Source: an uncultured Eubacteriales bacterium
GTDB lineage: Bacteria > Bacillota > Clostridia > Peptostreptococcales > Anaerovoracaceae
Assembly: GCA_900545135.1 (NCBI GenBank)
Contig: UQXL01000003.1
Coordinates: 1 to 64,000, forward strand
Reading direction: 5' to 3'
DNA length: 64,000 bases
Within the stretch, counting starts at the first letter, position 1. Each line of letters begins with the position of its first letter. Positions 8,255-18,610 of this stretch are shown in pieces. The notes under the pieces were generated by a model that was not told the DNA's origin, did no database searches, and worked only from the letters and a program-made list of their open reading frames with translations. The position numbers and the translations under genes were made by a program.

Positions 8255-8450
8255 CATGCACCTCACAATCCTTTATCTTTCGCTCTTTAAGATTTATCTC
8301 TCCGATTCTTTACAGATATATTATATATGAATCATATCCGTTCTTCAAAGAGCATATTCTTTCAGTGCGCAATAATTATTAGCAAACACTTGCAAACACC
8401 GGCAAAATAATTGTCCGTAAACCCATGCAAACACTGAAAGAGACTCGCCT

Positions 8451-8969
8451 ATGAAAAAATTCAAAAAATACATAGTATTGTTTCTGGCGGTATTCCTGCT
8501 TTCCTGTTCCGTCTCAGTCCGCATCGTCACAAAACCATATTCCCTGGAGAACTACGACGGAAGTATTGTCCGGGCAACCGCCGCCGGTGAGCTGGGCAAC
8601 GAGGGCGGCGAAAAATACTGGAGCTGGTGCGGTTTTGACGACCGAGTAGAATGGTGCGCCTGTTTCGTCTCCTGGTGCTTCAGCCGCTGCTGGGATGATT
8701 TCCCTAAAATATCCGCGTGCGGCGATTTCGTCAGCTGGCTCAAAGAAATGCGCGGCTGGTACAGCAGCGATATTGAACCGGTTACCGGGATGATAGTTTT
8801 TTTCGATTTTGACAAAGACCGCAGAGCGGACCACATGGGCATAGCCGACCGCTGCGAGGATGAAAAGATATATGTGATAGAGGGAAACAGCGGTAATAAA
8901 TGCGAAATGAATGTCTACGACGCAGACGACAGAGCAATACTCGGATACGGAGCCGTACTGCAGGCATAA
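8451..8969 (+). CDS. Secreted CHAP-domain amidase/peptidase
   Basis: The 172-residue protein begins with a Lys-rich n-region and a hydrophobic segment (FKKYIVLFLAVFLLSC), an export signal possibly ending at a lipobox-like cysteine. The remainder is a CHAP (NlpC/P60-like) domain: the catalytic cysteine in VEWCACFVSWC (about residue 70), histidine in RADHMGIA (about 125) and an Asn/Glu region in VIEGNSGNK. CHAP enzymes cleave peptidoglycan peptides or cross-bridges. It stands alone; a housekeeping wall hydrolase is more likely than a phage enzyme. Confidence 0.8.
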   Translation: MKKFKKYIVLFLAVFLLSCSVSVRIVTKPYSLENYDGSIVRATAAGELGNEGGEKYWSWCGFDDRVEWCACFVSWCFSRCWDDFPKISACGDFVSWLKEMRGWYSSDIEPVTGMIVFFDFDKDRRADHMGIADRCEDEKIYVIEGNSGNKCEMNVYDADDRAILGYGAVLQA

Positions 8970-9147
8970 GCGTCAGGAATTCAATATAACGCAGGCCGTC
9001 AGCACTCCGTCTTCCAGCTTATAGCTCCGGCCGCTGCCGCGCGTACTCAGAAATGTTTTGTCTTATATCCTCAAGTTCTCTTTTCTGATCGTCGCATATC
9101 ATGCATATCATAATCTATCACCGTCAAGATTAAAAGTATCATCTCAG

Positions 9148-9177
9148 TCATGATGACAAAAATCATGATGACAAAAG
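9148..9177. repeat. Direct repeat of 15 bp (two copies)
   Basis: TCATGATGACAAAA occurs at 9148 and 9163 in tandem, in the gap 8970-9316. The gap has no other clear feature apart from the 25-bp repeat that follows. Confidence 0.6.
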
Positions 9178-9258
9178 GACGAACCCGTGCAAGTCGAGTC
9201 CGTCTTTATTTTCTAGCAACAGTGTATCTCATCGCCGAAATAATACCAATGGATTTTT

Positions 9259-9333
9259 GAGACCTGTCAGAGGATATGCTTTTGAGACCTGTCAGAGGAT
9301 ATGCTCTTGAATTGATTCAGAGGATGATCTTGA
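9259..9333. repeat. Tandem 25-bp repeat after the yolD-like stop codon (three copies)
   Basis: Two near-identical copies start at 9259 and 9284 (GAGACCTGTCAGAGGATATG), and a diverged third at 9309 overlaps the last codons of the YolD-like gene. Read on the minus strand, each copy contains ATCCTCTGA, which includes the gene's stop codon, so the array looks like reiteration of the gene's 3' end. Confidence 0.75.
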
Positions 9334-9628
9334 GCGCTGCTATATTGAAAAACTTTATTTCCCTGCCTGATATAGTCATGGTTCTGAAAGTATAGTCGAT
9401 TTTTTCCACTTTGCCCGAAGTTTTTAAATATTCGCCCAGGCTGTAGTGTTCGGCCTCAACTATGCTTCCCGGTTCGATGGAGGCCAGCATTCTGTTCAGT
9501 TCTTCGGCCTCGTCTTCAAGCAGTTCCCTCTTCCGGCAGGGATTTTTTTCTGCTTTTTTCAGTTCTTCCTGAAAGCCTTTGAGGGCTGAAAACATCATGA
9601 ACTGCTTTGCTCTGTCGGAACGTTTCAT
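9317..9628 (-). CDS. YolD-like protein
   Basis: This 103-residue protein begins SDRAKQFMMFSALKGF, the typical start of YolD-like proteins. These small proteins of unproven biochemistry are commonly encoded next to Y-family polymerases. It has a charged helix (ELKKAEKNPCRKRELLEDEAEEL, residues about 21-43) and a C-terminal beta region (KVEKIDYTFRTMTISG). The start follows GGAG by nine bases. It lies 46 bp downstream of the polymerase and so falls under the same SOS-controlled promoter. Confidence 0.85.
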   Translation of the reverse strand: MKRSDRAKQFMMFSALKGFQEELKKAEKNPCRKRELLEDEAEELNRMLASIEPGSIVEAEHYSLGEYLKTSGKVEKIDYTFRTMTISGREIKFFNIAALKIIL

Positions 9629-9674
9629 GACCTGAGTCTCCGTTTCGTGTATCCCAGTTTTGTGTATCCTGCTT

Positions 9675-10961
9675 TCATGCCTTATGCCCTCCTATCTGAC
9701 CGTTTCTCTGTATCGCCGTAGCACACTCTTGCAGGCTCATTCCGCTGAAAATTGAATTCTTACCGAATTTATCCTTTATTTTTATGACTGTTTTCGCCAT
9801 TTCTCTTTCCTTTCCGTAATCTGCGCCGCCTGAGAACATATCCAGTTGGGCGTTTTCACCGCGCGTTATTCCGCTGAAAGCTACGTTGATGCGCCTTATG
9901 CGGCATGCTGCCCCTGCTTCCTGCGTCATTCTATCCGTTATGCTGTCATATAAATTTACTGCTTTTTCGCTGATAATCCTGTAAGAATCCGTGTGAAAGG
10001 GCAGCTTCACACTGCCTCTTGCGGCGGCACGGCCCGGCGAAAAACTACCCGGGCAGCTCAAATCCAAGCTCACTGCAGATGCCAGGATATCCTTTTCAAC
10101 CAGCTCCAGGCAGAGATTGCCGATCATTTCTTTTAATATGAGACGTGCTTCTTCGGCGGAGTAATCTCTGGAGAGCACTTGTCCGGCGCTGATGCTTTTT
10201 TCTTTTGGGATATATGATTTTATATCGCTCATCGTCACCGTTTCCCTGCCCCAGGCGTGATCTATCATGAGCTCCGCGTCTACTCCAAAAGTCTTGTATA
10301 TGAGCTTGCGGTCTGCCAGAGCCAGCTGCTTCATCGTATATATCCCGTATTTTTCAAGACGCTGAGCCGTTCCTTTGCCTATACGCCAAAAGTCAGTCAG
10401 CGGCTTGTGGTCCCAGAGGAGCGCTCTGTAACGTTGTTCATCGAGGGCTGCTATTCCTGAGGCTTCTTTTTTTGCTATCAAATCCAGGGCGGCCTTGGCC
10501 AGATACAAGTTGGTGCCTATGCCGCAGGCGGCTGTAATACCTGTAGTTTTCAGGATTTCCCCGGTAATTCTAAGCGCCAGCTTTTCCGCATCGCCGCCGT
10601 ACATTTTCAGGTATCTGCCCGCGTCTATGAAAGCTTCGTCGATCGAATACACGTGAATGTCGTCTTTATCAAAGTATTTAAGATATATTTTATATATTCT
10701 GGCGGAATACTTCATGTATAGTTTCATTCTCGGCACCGCCTTTATATACTGTATGGAATCGGGTATCTGGTAAATCCGGCATCTGCTCTTTATTCCCAGT
10801 TTTTTAAGAGGTGGCGTTACGGCAAGGCATACTGTCGCAGGGCCTCTTTCATTATCAGCCACCACCAGCCTGGCTCTGAGCGGGTCAAGACCTCTCTCCA
10901 CACATTCGACAGAAGCGTAAAATGACTTTAGGTCTATGCAGAAATAGCAGTCTTTCCTCAT
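9675..10961 (-). CDS. Y-family DNA polymerase (UvrX/UmuC-like)
   Basis: An error-prone translesion polymerase of about 428 residues. It shows the Y-family N-terminus CIDLKSFYASVECVERG (metal-binding Asp), the catalytic motif YSIDEAFID near residue 120, the fingers/thumb region ITAACGIGTNLYLAKAALD and a little-finger domain. I prefer the ATG at 10961, nine bases after GGAGG, over the ATG at 10994. A LexA-type operator sits in its promoter spacer (11036-11064), and a YolD-like gene follows, as in uvrX-yolD pairs. Confidence 0.92.
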   Translation of the reverse strand: MRKDCYFCIDLKSFYASVECVERGLDPLRARLVVADNERGPATVCLAVTPPLKKLGIKSRCRIYQIPDSIQYIKAVPRMKLYMKYSARIYKIYLKYFDKDDIHVYSIDEAFIDAGRYLKMYGGDAEKLALRITGEILKTTGITAACGIGTNLYLAKAALDLIAKKEASGIAALDEQRYRALLWDHKPLTDFWRIGKGTAQRLEKYGIYTMKQLALADRKLIYKTFGVDAELMIDHAWGRETVTMSDIKSYIPKEKSISAGQVLSRDYSAEEARLILKEMIGNLCLELVEKDILASAVSLDLSCPGSFSPGRAAARGSVKLPFHTDSYRIISEKAVNLYDSITDRMTQEAGAACRIRRINVAFSGITRGENAQLDMFSGGADYGKEREMAKTVIKIKDKFGKNSIFSGMSLQECATAIQRNGQIGGHKA

Positions 10962-11035
10962 ATCGATCCACCTCCCGTCGCTTTGGTATTCCATAGGCTC
11001 TGCGCCTTTCGTTTCTTGCTTTGCCTTGTGATTTT

Positions 11036-11064
11036 ATTATATAAGAACATATGTTCTTTTGCAA
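11036..11064 (-). promoter_or_regulatory. SOS promoter with LexA box
   Basis: Minus-strand TTGCAA (11064-11059), 17-bp spacer, TATAAT (11041-11036). The spacer contains GAACATATGTTC (11045-11056), a perfect match to the Gram-positive SOS box GAAC-N4-GTTC. LexA bound here would block the polymerase/YolD operon until DNA damage. Confidence 0.9.
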
Positions 11065-11155
11065 GGTGTAAGTTTTTCCATAAACAGCCTGACGAACACT
11101 TTCAAGCAGCAAATATTTTATCGACTGCTTAAACCTGCTCATTGAGGACTAGCAA

Positions 11156-11189
11156 AAAAGCAATCACTGAAATCTCAATGATTGCTTTT
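11156..11189 (-). terminator. Intrinsic terminator after the adhesin pseudogene
   Basis: On the minus strand AAAAGCAATCA...TGATTGCTTTTTT forms a long stem followed by T residues, 10 bp past the adhesin reading frame. Confidence 0.85.
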
Positions 11190-11199
11190 GTCACTTTAA

Positions 11200-14100
11200 T
11201 CATTCTTTTCTTTTTGTCAACAGCAATATTACAGCGCCTCCGGCGATTGCCGCCAATATTATCCAAAGGCGGGCGTCCGCGATGTCGCCGGTTTTAGATA
11301 CAATGCTCGGCGGCTGCTCTATCGGCAGATTTGGCGAGCTTCCGGCATCCGTGTTTGGATTCCCGCCGCCTGTGTTTTCGTTTCCAGGGTTATCAGGGTT
11401 ATCCGGTTCCTCCCCCGGTTCAGAGTAGGAGTTTACAAACAGAATTTTGTCCCTTTCTCCCTCTCTGTCTTTCAGCTCCGTCGATACGGAAAGCTCTTCT
11501 CCTTGCTGTGAAACCGTTACGATGAGAGTATACACCTCATCGTCGTAGCTCCAGCCGTCTTTTCCGCCGCCTATTTCAGTAACCGTATAGACGTACTTTC
11601 CTGCTTTGGAGAACGTGATTTCACCTAAAGAAACTTCTCCGCTGCCATTTACTTCAACTTTCAGCTGTCCGTCTTTTGAGACGTCAGGCATAGGAGCGCC
11701 GTCCTGCCCTTCCAGCAAGAATACAAATGTTTCGGCAGGTGGCTGCTCTCCCCTCACTTCTTTATACACTTTCGGCAGGGCCACCGTCACCGGTTTAATA
11801 TACGTGTTAAGTATATTATATCCCTCGTAGGACGCATGAAATCCTGCTACTGCCGATTCCTTAACGCTATATACGATTTCTTTGTCGTTTTCATCATATT
11901 TCGGCGCCGTAAATGTGTATTTCCATTTGCCGTCCGCGTCAGGAACCACCTCTTGTTATGACAGCGCCTCCCGTCGGAGAACCGTCCATCGCCGTAGCGG
12001 TTATCTTATAATTTTCAGACGCTTCCTCCTGAACCGTCCATCGCGTACCTACCGGCAAATCTTCTATGGTAACCTTCTGTCCTCCGAACAGGGTGACAGT
12101 AGCCGAACCTTTTACGTCCAGCGTCAGCTTTCCGCCGGCCGGCGCCTCCGTTTCCGTTCCGGATATTGTACCTCCTGTATATGGATAAGAGCCGACAAGA
12201 GGATTTCCGTCCTCGTCTTTCAGCGTAATGGTAAATCGGAAATTTTCGCCTTCCGATATATCTTCTTCCGTCACAGTTTTAGAAATAATGAGATTTCCTG
12301 TCTTGGCGGAATTGGTAAACGCGACTTTCTGTGTGGCGTTGGTTCGGATAACACCTGTCGCCGCCCGGTATTCAGGAATTACCCTTTCCAGAGCATCTGT
12401 GATTTCCTGGGTGCCCTGCTGCGCTCCCTGGGGCGTGATTTCAATTTCTGTCGTCCAGTTTTCGGCTAGGTCGTTTCGATCTGCTTCTCCGTTTTCGTCG
12501 GAGGCATATTCATATACATAATAATTGGTGCCGCCTCCAAGGCCTGAAATATGAACGCTTTGACCCGCCCGCATGGCGAACTGAGCCACCACGGTATGGC
12601 TGTGCGTATTGGAACTTAGCCTGTAAGACATGCTGTATCCGCCATTTTCATCGGCCCTTACAGTAACATTTTTACCCGGCCCTTCCGCGCTGTTTACAAT
12701 AATATCCTCCGCCGCGGCAGTAGTTCCGTCCTCATTGGTAAAAGAAACTTCCGCTTCCATATCCACGTCCATATTCAAAATCTGCTTTATGGTAGCATAG
12801 TGGAAACGGCTCGTGGACTCCGCGTCTGTATAGGTCTTTCAGCGTACCGTCGGCGTTTACGACAGACGGATTGTAATACATGCCGCTGTGCGCATCGTCC
12901 GTCGCCTCGATATACCCTTCTCTCGGTACTGCGGAATAAGTCTGATACATATTGAACAGCGCTCCCTCCAGGCGGTTTCCTCTGTAATCCAGCTTCTGCA
13001 CCCGCACCCTGTTAAAGGTATTGGACACATAAAACTGCGAGGCGTATTGCCGCTCGAGCCGCTCTCCTTTTTCGTCCATAGGCGAGAGATGTATAATCTC
13101 GTCAGCATTTTTTATCTCATCTAAAGTTTTCGCTCCGGGAGCAAAGAAAAAAGCAATATTATACTCGCTGTTATTCACCTCGTCAGGGTTATTCAGCAAA
13201 TAAGGGTATGTACGCTTGACGTCTCCGGGTATGTTGGCGATCTCCATATGAAACAGCTGCCGGGCGTTGCGTTCCGCATAGATACTTCCTGTCTGCCTTG
13301 TCTGCTGAAGCAGCTTTTCCATCTCTTTGGCGGCTTTCAGAACTGACTCTTTATCGGTAATAGCTTCGTTCATCAACGTCCAGCCTGTATTGACAGTACC
13401 GTAAAGAGCGTTATAATTTGCCTCGTCATACAAGCCTTTGCTCATATCCATTCGTTTCACAGGCACGGCAAAGATAATCCCGTTATCAAGATATTCAGTT
13501 TCATCTTTCCCCGCCGGAATAATGGATTCGCCCGCTGCAGGCTCCCCTTTTTCATTAAGCGCAAACCGGTATAAATGTTCGGTCATGATAACGTCCAGCT
13601 TCGCCTGCGCGTAAGCTCCCGTTTCCCAATAGTTATGAGATAACAGCACGCCTTCCTTTGTATCTTTATTATAAATGCTGTAGTAAAGAGAAATATCTCC
13701 TTTGGAGCGATAGCTCGTAGGCCTCGTCACTTCTTTCAGCACATAATAAAGCTGAGGATTGCTTTCGCTCTGAGCGAACTCCTGGAAGCTGATGATCTTT
13801 CTATTTTCCGTAATGAAATTCAGATGCCCATTTTCGTCTGTAACCGCTCTGCATATGGGCTGTCCTTTGCTCTCATCGGCAATATACAAGCCGGTATCTG
13901 TATCAATTACCGGGGCCGGAAAGCCATATTCGTCTTGCTCCGTATCGCTCACCTTGGCCGGCCACAGCTCAAACTCCGCACCGGAAACAGTTCGGCCGTC
14001 CTGATCCGTCTTGGTGATGCCCGACGCCGGAACAGCCAGCATATTGAATTCCAACACAAGATTTGAGGCCCGGCGCCCCGTTCCAGATAGAACATCTTCA

Positions 14101-15453
14101 GCTCATGCTGTGTGTTCTGGTCAAAAGTATCGGCGCTCATGCCGCTGTCGTCGCCCCAAGCCTGATTTTCCTCTCGTCCGGCGGCTGTAAATATTTCCTT
14201 TAAAGATTTGGATTGGATGCCGTGGGCGGCTGCAAAGTCCTCATAATCTCCCTAGGCAGGCTGCTTGCTTGATCTATTATACCAGGTCCCCCCGCCTTGT
14301 TCCGGGGTCCCTGTTTTCAGTTCCTCCAGGGTCGGTATATCCTCCGTAAAACTTCCGTCTGAGTTACGGATCGTTGGCGTAAGGCCTGTATAAACCATTC
14401 CGCTTTCAAAATCTATTACTGTAAAACATTCATCGTGTATTCCGCCCAGGTCTGACACCAACACATCGTCGATAAAAATCCATACGTCGTCATCTCCGGA
14501 AAAAGAAAAGGACATGGGAGTATCGGCGTCAATTTTCCCGTCTTCCGGCTGAAGAAACAAGGTTTCCATGGTCATGCCAAAATAATGATTGAGGGTCGTA
14601 TTGCCGGCCAATTTTACATCGGTTTTAGGTACAAGCAAGCCTTCGTCATCAACCTCATAAGCTCCGTTGGTTTTTTTAAATACTTCTCCGGCGCCGTCAA
14701 AGGGGGGGGGAAGAACTGCCCGCTTGGAGAGCCGCCGCTTGTGAGCGCCCAGCTGTCGTACACATCGAAATACCCGTCGCTGGCTTCGCCGTTGGTTCCC
14801 ACCGTTCCGGAGGTCGCTTCCTGAAACGCCGCATAATTTTCGTGGCTGTTATATACATAACCGCCCTCTCCGTTGTATTTCACCAGCCCCTGCACGTTTT
14901 CATATACCGTGCGATAAGGCGTGTACGCATTGGTATCAAACAGATAGGCGAGGGACTCTTCCTTTTGGCCAGAGCCTGTCATGAACGGTGGAGAGTAGCT
15001 TTCATCCTGTAAATCAAGGGTTGGATAGCCTCCGCTTAAGGTATTTTTAACAATGCCTCTATATTCGCCGTATGCCACTCCCGGCTTATCATCTCCATTA
15101 ATGTCGTGACCCGGCTTTCCCGTCCAGGAATTCCACGGGCCAACCGCATAGGATTGATTTCCGTTGAAAAGGAGAATATGCCCTACGTTGATTCCTTTTT
15201 GTATTCCCCAGCCATTATTATATGAGCTTCCCTTTTCGTTTACCCAGTAGTCGAATAGGTTGAAAGTGACATGGCTGGGGCTGACCGTATCTATTACGTG
15301 CTCGGACAGTCCCCCGTCGTTTTCCGCCGCGAAAGAGACAGGAGGCGTCATTCCCGCCGCCATACAAAGTATCAGCAGAAATGCCATGATTCTCTTTGCC
15401 GAACATTCAGCGTGGCTTTTTATTCAGTAACTTGCTTTTTTTAGTCTTTCCAT
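11200..15453 (-). pseudogene. Degraded LPXTG-like surface adhesin / pilin-type protein
   Basis: A cell-wall-anchored surface protein of about 1,400 codons, broken into pieces. The original start is the ATG at 15453 behind GGAGAGG, followed by a signal peptide (FLLILCMAAGMTPPVSFAA). Then come a fibro-slime/PA14-like region (DDVWIFIDDVLVSDLGGIHD), a long middle region, DUF5979- and Cna_B-like repeats (YSVKESAVAGFHASYEGYN), a Spy0128-like pilin domain, a Pro/Asn/Gly linker, and a C-terminal SKTGD motif with hydrophobic segment and KRKE tail. Lesions: TGA at codon 10 (15424-15426), frame change at a C9 tract (14702-14710), TAG at 14252-14254, one-base losses near 14070 and 12832, and a frame break near 11940. 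The sorting motif is VSKTG rather than LPxTG. Intact neighbours argue against general sequencing error. Confidence 0.85.
14702..14710 (-). repeat. C9 homopolymer inside the adhesin reading frame
   Basis: Nine C on the coding strand. With nine, translation after the tract goes out of frame (PPPLTAP...); with seven or ten it would continue in the conserved frame (FDGAGEVFKK). Such tracts are classic slipped-strand switches, although this copy also has several fixed lesions. Confidence 0.8.
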
Positions 15454-15753
15454 AGTTGCCTCTCCAATGTTTTTAATTTTGTTTTCATCCTGAAAACTAT
15501 ATAAAAAATGTGCCCTCACCAATTCATTTAAACTGTAGCCAGACACATTTTAATTTCTAAAATTCATTACTGTAAACTGTCTATCATCTAAAAGAGTGTA
15601 GCCTTGAAGTCAGTATATGATACCACTGGAAATCATATTTCAATCATCGCCGTTTATAAAACTTATGAGCTATAAAAATTCTTCGATTTTTTTCATCATA
15701 TTTGCGCGCAGGCAATGTTTTTCATATCTTTCGGATAATTAATAAAAATTTTT

Positions 15754-16005
15754 TTATTTTCTACGAAAGGCGGTGAAATAAAGGCGCTGCGGCTCATGAT
15801 TGCATGTTGCATGTCTAAGGCCGATGTTGCTAAACATGATATAGCCGATATCTTCTTTGATTCTGCAATGTTGTAAAATTTTAAGGAATTCTGCAACATA
15901 CTCCGCCGCCGGATTTTTCAAATGCTCCGCAATGTAACTTACAATGCTGTATAAATCCTCCTCAAACAGCGGAAGAAAGCGCACCTCATACTTTTTATCG
16001 TTCAT
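15754..16005 (-). pseudogene. ParE/RelE-family toxin, C-terminal part replaced by repeat sequence
   Basis: Residues 1-34 match the ParE/RelE toxin pattern (KYEVRFLPLFEEDLYSIVSYIAEHLKNPAA). After this the expected helices and the conserved Arg/Tyr-containing beta sheet of mRNA interferase/gyrase-poison toxins are absent. The DNA instead contains a palindromic repeat (15868-15899) and unrelated sequence, ending at 83 residues. The ATG overlaps the 3' end of the Phd-type antitoxin by 11 bp, as in normal modules. I infer that a repeat insertion truncated the toxin and that it is inactive. The preceding gap 15454-15753 shows no gene. Confidence 0.65.
15868..15899. repeat. Palindromic repeat copy inside the ParE gene
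   Basis: ATGTTGTAAAATTTT...GAATTCTGCAACAT, with inverted ends ATGTTG/CAACAT, matches four copies at 62318-62572. See those entries for the family. Confidence 0.65.
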
Positions 16006-16255
16006 TTATGCGCTTCCTCGCTCTGCCGAACACTTCGCCGGCGGTATATCGCATTTCATCTGCTGCCGCTGCTTTATCCGCTTCGTCCAGCTTCATTTCC
16101 AAATCTTCTGTCAGAGCCGCATATCGTTCAATGCTCAAAACCACCATGGATCCATATCCATTCTTGGTCAAATATACTGCTTCCCCATCTTTTACGATTG
16201 ATTCTATTTCCGTAAAATTATTTCTTAAATCAGAAACCGGCCTTATATTGATCAT
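15995..16255 (-). CDS. Phd/YefM-family antitoxin
   Basis: The 86-residue protein has the Phd/YefM DNA-binding N-terminus (NIRPVSDLRNNFTEIESIVKDGEAVYLTKNGYGSMVVLS) and a charged C-terminal tail that would wrap the toxin. It overlaps the toxin start. Antitoxins of this class repress their own promoter with the toxin as co-repressor. It remains intact although the toxin is broken, a common relic pattern. Confidence 0.88.
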   Translation of the reverse strand: MINIRPVSDLRNNFTEIESIVKDGEAVYLTKNGYGSMVVLSIERYAALTEDLEMKLDEADKAAAADEMRYTAGEVFGRARKRINER

Positions 16256-16451
16256 CTTTTTTCCCTCCGTTTTATTATTTCTCCGTTTATGGCGTTATTT
16301 TATCATAATTATGCCATTTTGACAATATCAAGATCATCTTCTTCTCCTCACTTTGTTTCGATTATTTACTTCGCCATATTGCCCCTTTCTTTTTTGCAAA
16401 TAGGCGCCGCCCGTAAAACAGGTGGTTCGAGCAGGGGCTTATATACCCATA

Positions 16452-16488
16452 ATAAAAATGTTGGGGAAAATTTCTTTTCCCCAACATT
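16452..16488 (-). terminator. Intrinsic terminator of rpsB-tsf
   Basis: A perfect 14-bp stem AATGTTGGGGAAAA / TTTTCCCCAACATT (16457-16488) with a 4-nt loop, followed on the minus strand by a T-rich tract. Confidence 0.95.
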
Positions 16489-16517
16489 CGATTCGTCCTT
16501 TATCGTGACAGGTCTTC

Positions 16518-17432
16518 CTACTGACCCATCTGCTTTGCTACTTCTTCAGCGAAGTTTTCTTCCTTCTTTTCGATACCTTCGCCTACTTCGTATCTGACCA
16601 TCTCAACGACTTTCATCGTCTTGCCGATTTCTTTAGCTACGCTGTCCACGTACTGGGCTACAGTCATGTCGCCGTTCTTGACGAACTTCTGGTCAACCAG
16701 GCATACTTCCTTGAGGATAGCCTTGACTTTGCCCGGGATGATTCTCTCCAGCATTGCTTCAGGCTTGCCTTCGTTGAGCAGCTGCTGCTTGGCAATTTCC
16801 TTTTCTGATTCGAGCCAAGCCGGGTCTACCTGAGTTTCGTCAACGAACTTAGGGCTCATTGAAGCGACCTGCATGGCTACGTCTTTGGCGCATACGGAGA
16901 TCTCATCGGCTGAGGCCTCTGTCTCGATACCTACGATTACGCCGATCTTGCCGTTTCCGTGGATATATCCGGTGTAAACTACGCCTGGAGTTGCCATCTT
17001 GTGGATTCTTCTTACGTTCATGTTTTCGCCGATCTTAGCGATCTTGTTGTTGAGAGCGTCGGCGACAGTTCCCTCTCCCTCGTAAGGAAGCGCCTTGAAA
17101 GCTTCCATATCGTCGCTTTCTGCCTTGAGAGCCATGTCGGCCAGCTTTTCAACGAATTCAACGAATTCTTCGTTCTTGGCTACGAAGTCTGTTTCTGAGT
17201 TGACTTCTACGACGGCCGCAGCTTTGTGCTCAGCATCGAAAGCAACTTTTACAAGGCCCTCTGCGGCGATTCTGCCGGCTTTCTTGGCGGCCTTGGCCAG
17301 TCCCTTTTCTCTCAGAAGCTCGATAGCCTTTTCGATATCTCCGTCAGTTTCAACTAAAACCTTTTTGCAGTCCATCATGCCTGCGCCGGTTCTTTCTCTT
17401 AATTCTTTTACTAATTGTGCAGTTACTGCCAT
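16518..17432 (-). CDS. tsf: Translation elongation factor Ts
   Basis: EF-Ts regenerates EF-Tu-GTP. The 304-residue protein has the UBA-like N-terminal domain with LRERTGAGMMDCKKVL and the conserved core SETDFVAKNEEF (about residue 80), plus HGNGKIGVIV. The start follows a strong GGAGG. It lies 33 bp downstream of rpsB, the universal rpsB-tsf order, and ends at a strong terminator. Confidence 0.98.
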   Translation of the reverse strand: MAVTAQLVKELRERTGAGMMDCKKVLVETDGDIEKAIELLREKGLAKAAKKAGRIAAEGLVKVAFDAEHKAAAVVEVNSETDFVAKNEEFVEFVEKLADMALKAESDDMEAFKALPYEGEGTVADALNNKIAKIGENMNVRRIHKMATPGVVYTGYIHGNGKIGVIVGIETEASADEISVCAKDVAMQVASMSPKFVDETQVDPAWLESEKEIAKQQLLNEGKPEAMLERIIPGKVKAILKEVCLVDQKFVKNGDMTVAQYVDSVAKEIGKTMKVVEMVRYEVGEGIEKKEENFAEEVAKQMGQ

Positions 17433-17465
17433 TTTCCTGTCCTCCTGAAAATTTTATGAAGCTTG

Positions 17466-18260
17466 TTATTCAGCGTCAGCTGCTTCTTCAGCTTCAGCAA
17501 CTTCTTCATCCTCTGCTACCTCTTCGGCTGAGTCTTCGCCGGCAGGAACTTCTTCATCTGTTCCTTCGTCAAAGCTCTCTCCCTGGTTGGCTTCGATGAC
17601 GGCGTCTGCCATTCTTCCTGTGATCAGCTTAACGGCTCTTATTGCGTCGTCGTTGGCAGGGATAACATAATCCACATCATCAGGGTCACAGTTAGTATCT
17701 ACGATACCTACGATTGGAATACCGAGAATTCTCGCTTCCTTAACGGCGATTCTTTCTTTCTTAGGGTCTACGACGAAGATTGCTCCTGGCATTTCAGGCA
17801 TCTCTTTGATTCCGCCCAGGAATTTCTCAAGCTTTTCCATCTCTGCTCTCAGCTTGATTACTTCCTTTTTAGCCAGCTTGTCGAAAGTTCCGTCTTCTTC
17901 CATGGTGTGGATGTCGTTGAGTCTCTTGATTCTTGTTGCGATAGTCTTGTGGTTGGTCAGCATTCCGCCCAGCCATCTTTCGCTTACATAGAACTCTCCG
18001 CATCTCTTGGCTTCGTCCACGATAGCCTGCTGAGCCTGCTTCTTGGTTCCTACGAAAAGGATAGGCTTGCCTGCTTCGGCTACGCTTCTCATGAAGTCGT
18101 ACGCTTCTTCGATCTTCTTCACGGTCTTCTGCAGATCTATGATATAGATTCCGTTTCTCTCCGTAAAGATGTAAGGAGCCATCTTAGGGTTCCATCTTCT
18201 AGTCTGGTGTCCGAAATGAACGCCTGCTTCCAGCAACTGTTTCATTGAAATTACTGCCAT
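17466..18260 (-). CDS. rpsB: 30S ribosomal protein S2
   Basis: S2 starts [27 protein letters not shown], including the family signature, at 18260 behind AGGAGG; a longer reading frame upstream is leader. The 264-residue protein ends in an acidic, Glu/Ala-rich tail of about 40 residues ([19 protein letters not shown]) typical of Clostridia. It is followed by tsf. A 200-nt leader lies between the promoter at 18468-18496 and the start. Confidence 0.98.
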   Translation of the reverse strand: MAVISMKQLLEAGVHFGHQTRRWNPKMAPYIFTERNGIYIIDLQKTVKKIEEAYDFMRSVAEAGKPILFVGTKKQAQQAIVDEAKRCGEFYVSERWLGGMLTNHKTIATRIKRLNDIHTMEEDGTFDKLAKKEVIKLRAEMEKLEKFLGGIKEMPEMPGAIFVVDPKKERIAVKEARILGIPIVGIVDTNCDPDDVDYVIPANDDAIRAVKLITGRMADAVIEANQGESFDEGTDEEVPAGEDSAEEVAEDEEVAEAEEAADAE

Positions 18261-18467
18261 TTTAAATCCTCCTGGTTTTCTACTTCCACCAAAACCATGA
18301 GCGAACACCGCCTGCGAAGCCTTTCTAACAGGCTTTTTACGCACCCTTATTTCAGGGACCTGCGGCAACCATAGCCGGTTTTGGTGTGCTGATTAAATTT
18401 CTGTCGTGCGCTTCGCAAAATCAAGGTAAAATTTTACAAGTTTTGCGAAAACGCAGACTGCCTTAAT

Positions 18468-18496
18468 AATATACAACAAAATCGTTGGAATTACAA
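18468..18496 (-). promoter_or_regulatory. rpsB promoter and long leader
   Basis: TTGTAA (18496-18491), 17-bp spacer, TATATT (18473-18468) on the minus strand. The predicted leader of about 200 nt before rpsB contains inverted repeats (for example TTTTGCGAAG near 18410 and CGCAAAAC near 18443). It may be an S2 autoregulatory leader; I cannot match a known structure. Confidence 0.55.
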
Positions 18497-18553
18497 GTGT
18501 TTTTTTATGCCAAAGAGACTCAATGGGCTCCCGACAGTGCTTCTATACTCAAA

Positions 18554-18591
18554 AAGGGCGCTCAGATGCTTAGAAAGCATTTAGCGCCCTT
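18554..18591 (-). terminator. Intrinsic terminator of dapF-lysA
   Basis: AAGGGCGCTAAATGCTT...AGCATCTGAGCGCCCTTTTTG on the minus strand: a long interrupted stem followed by T5, 20 bp past lysA. Confidence 0.88.
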
Positions 18592-18610
18592 ACACACTTT
18601 CTTTTTAAAA

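Noticed and set aside
9019..9111. 30-codon minus-strand frame (begins MICMICDDQKRELEDIRQ) in the gap after the CHAP gene
   Set aside because: Weak ribosome binding site and no recognisable family; it may be a gene fragment, but I cannot support it.
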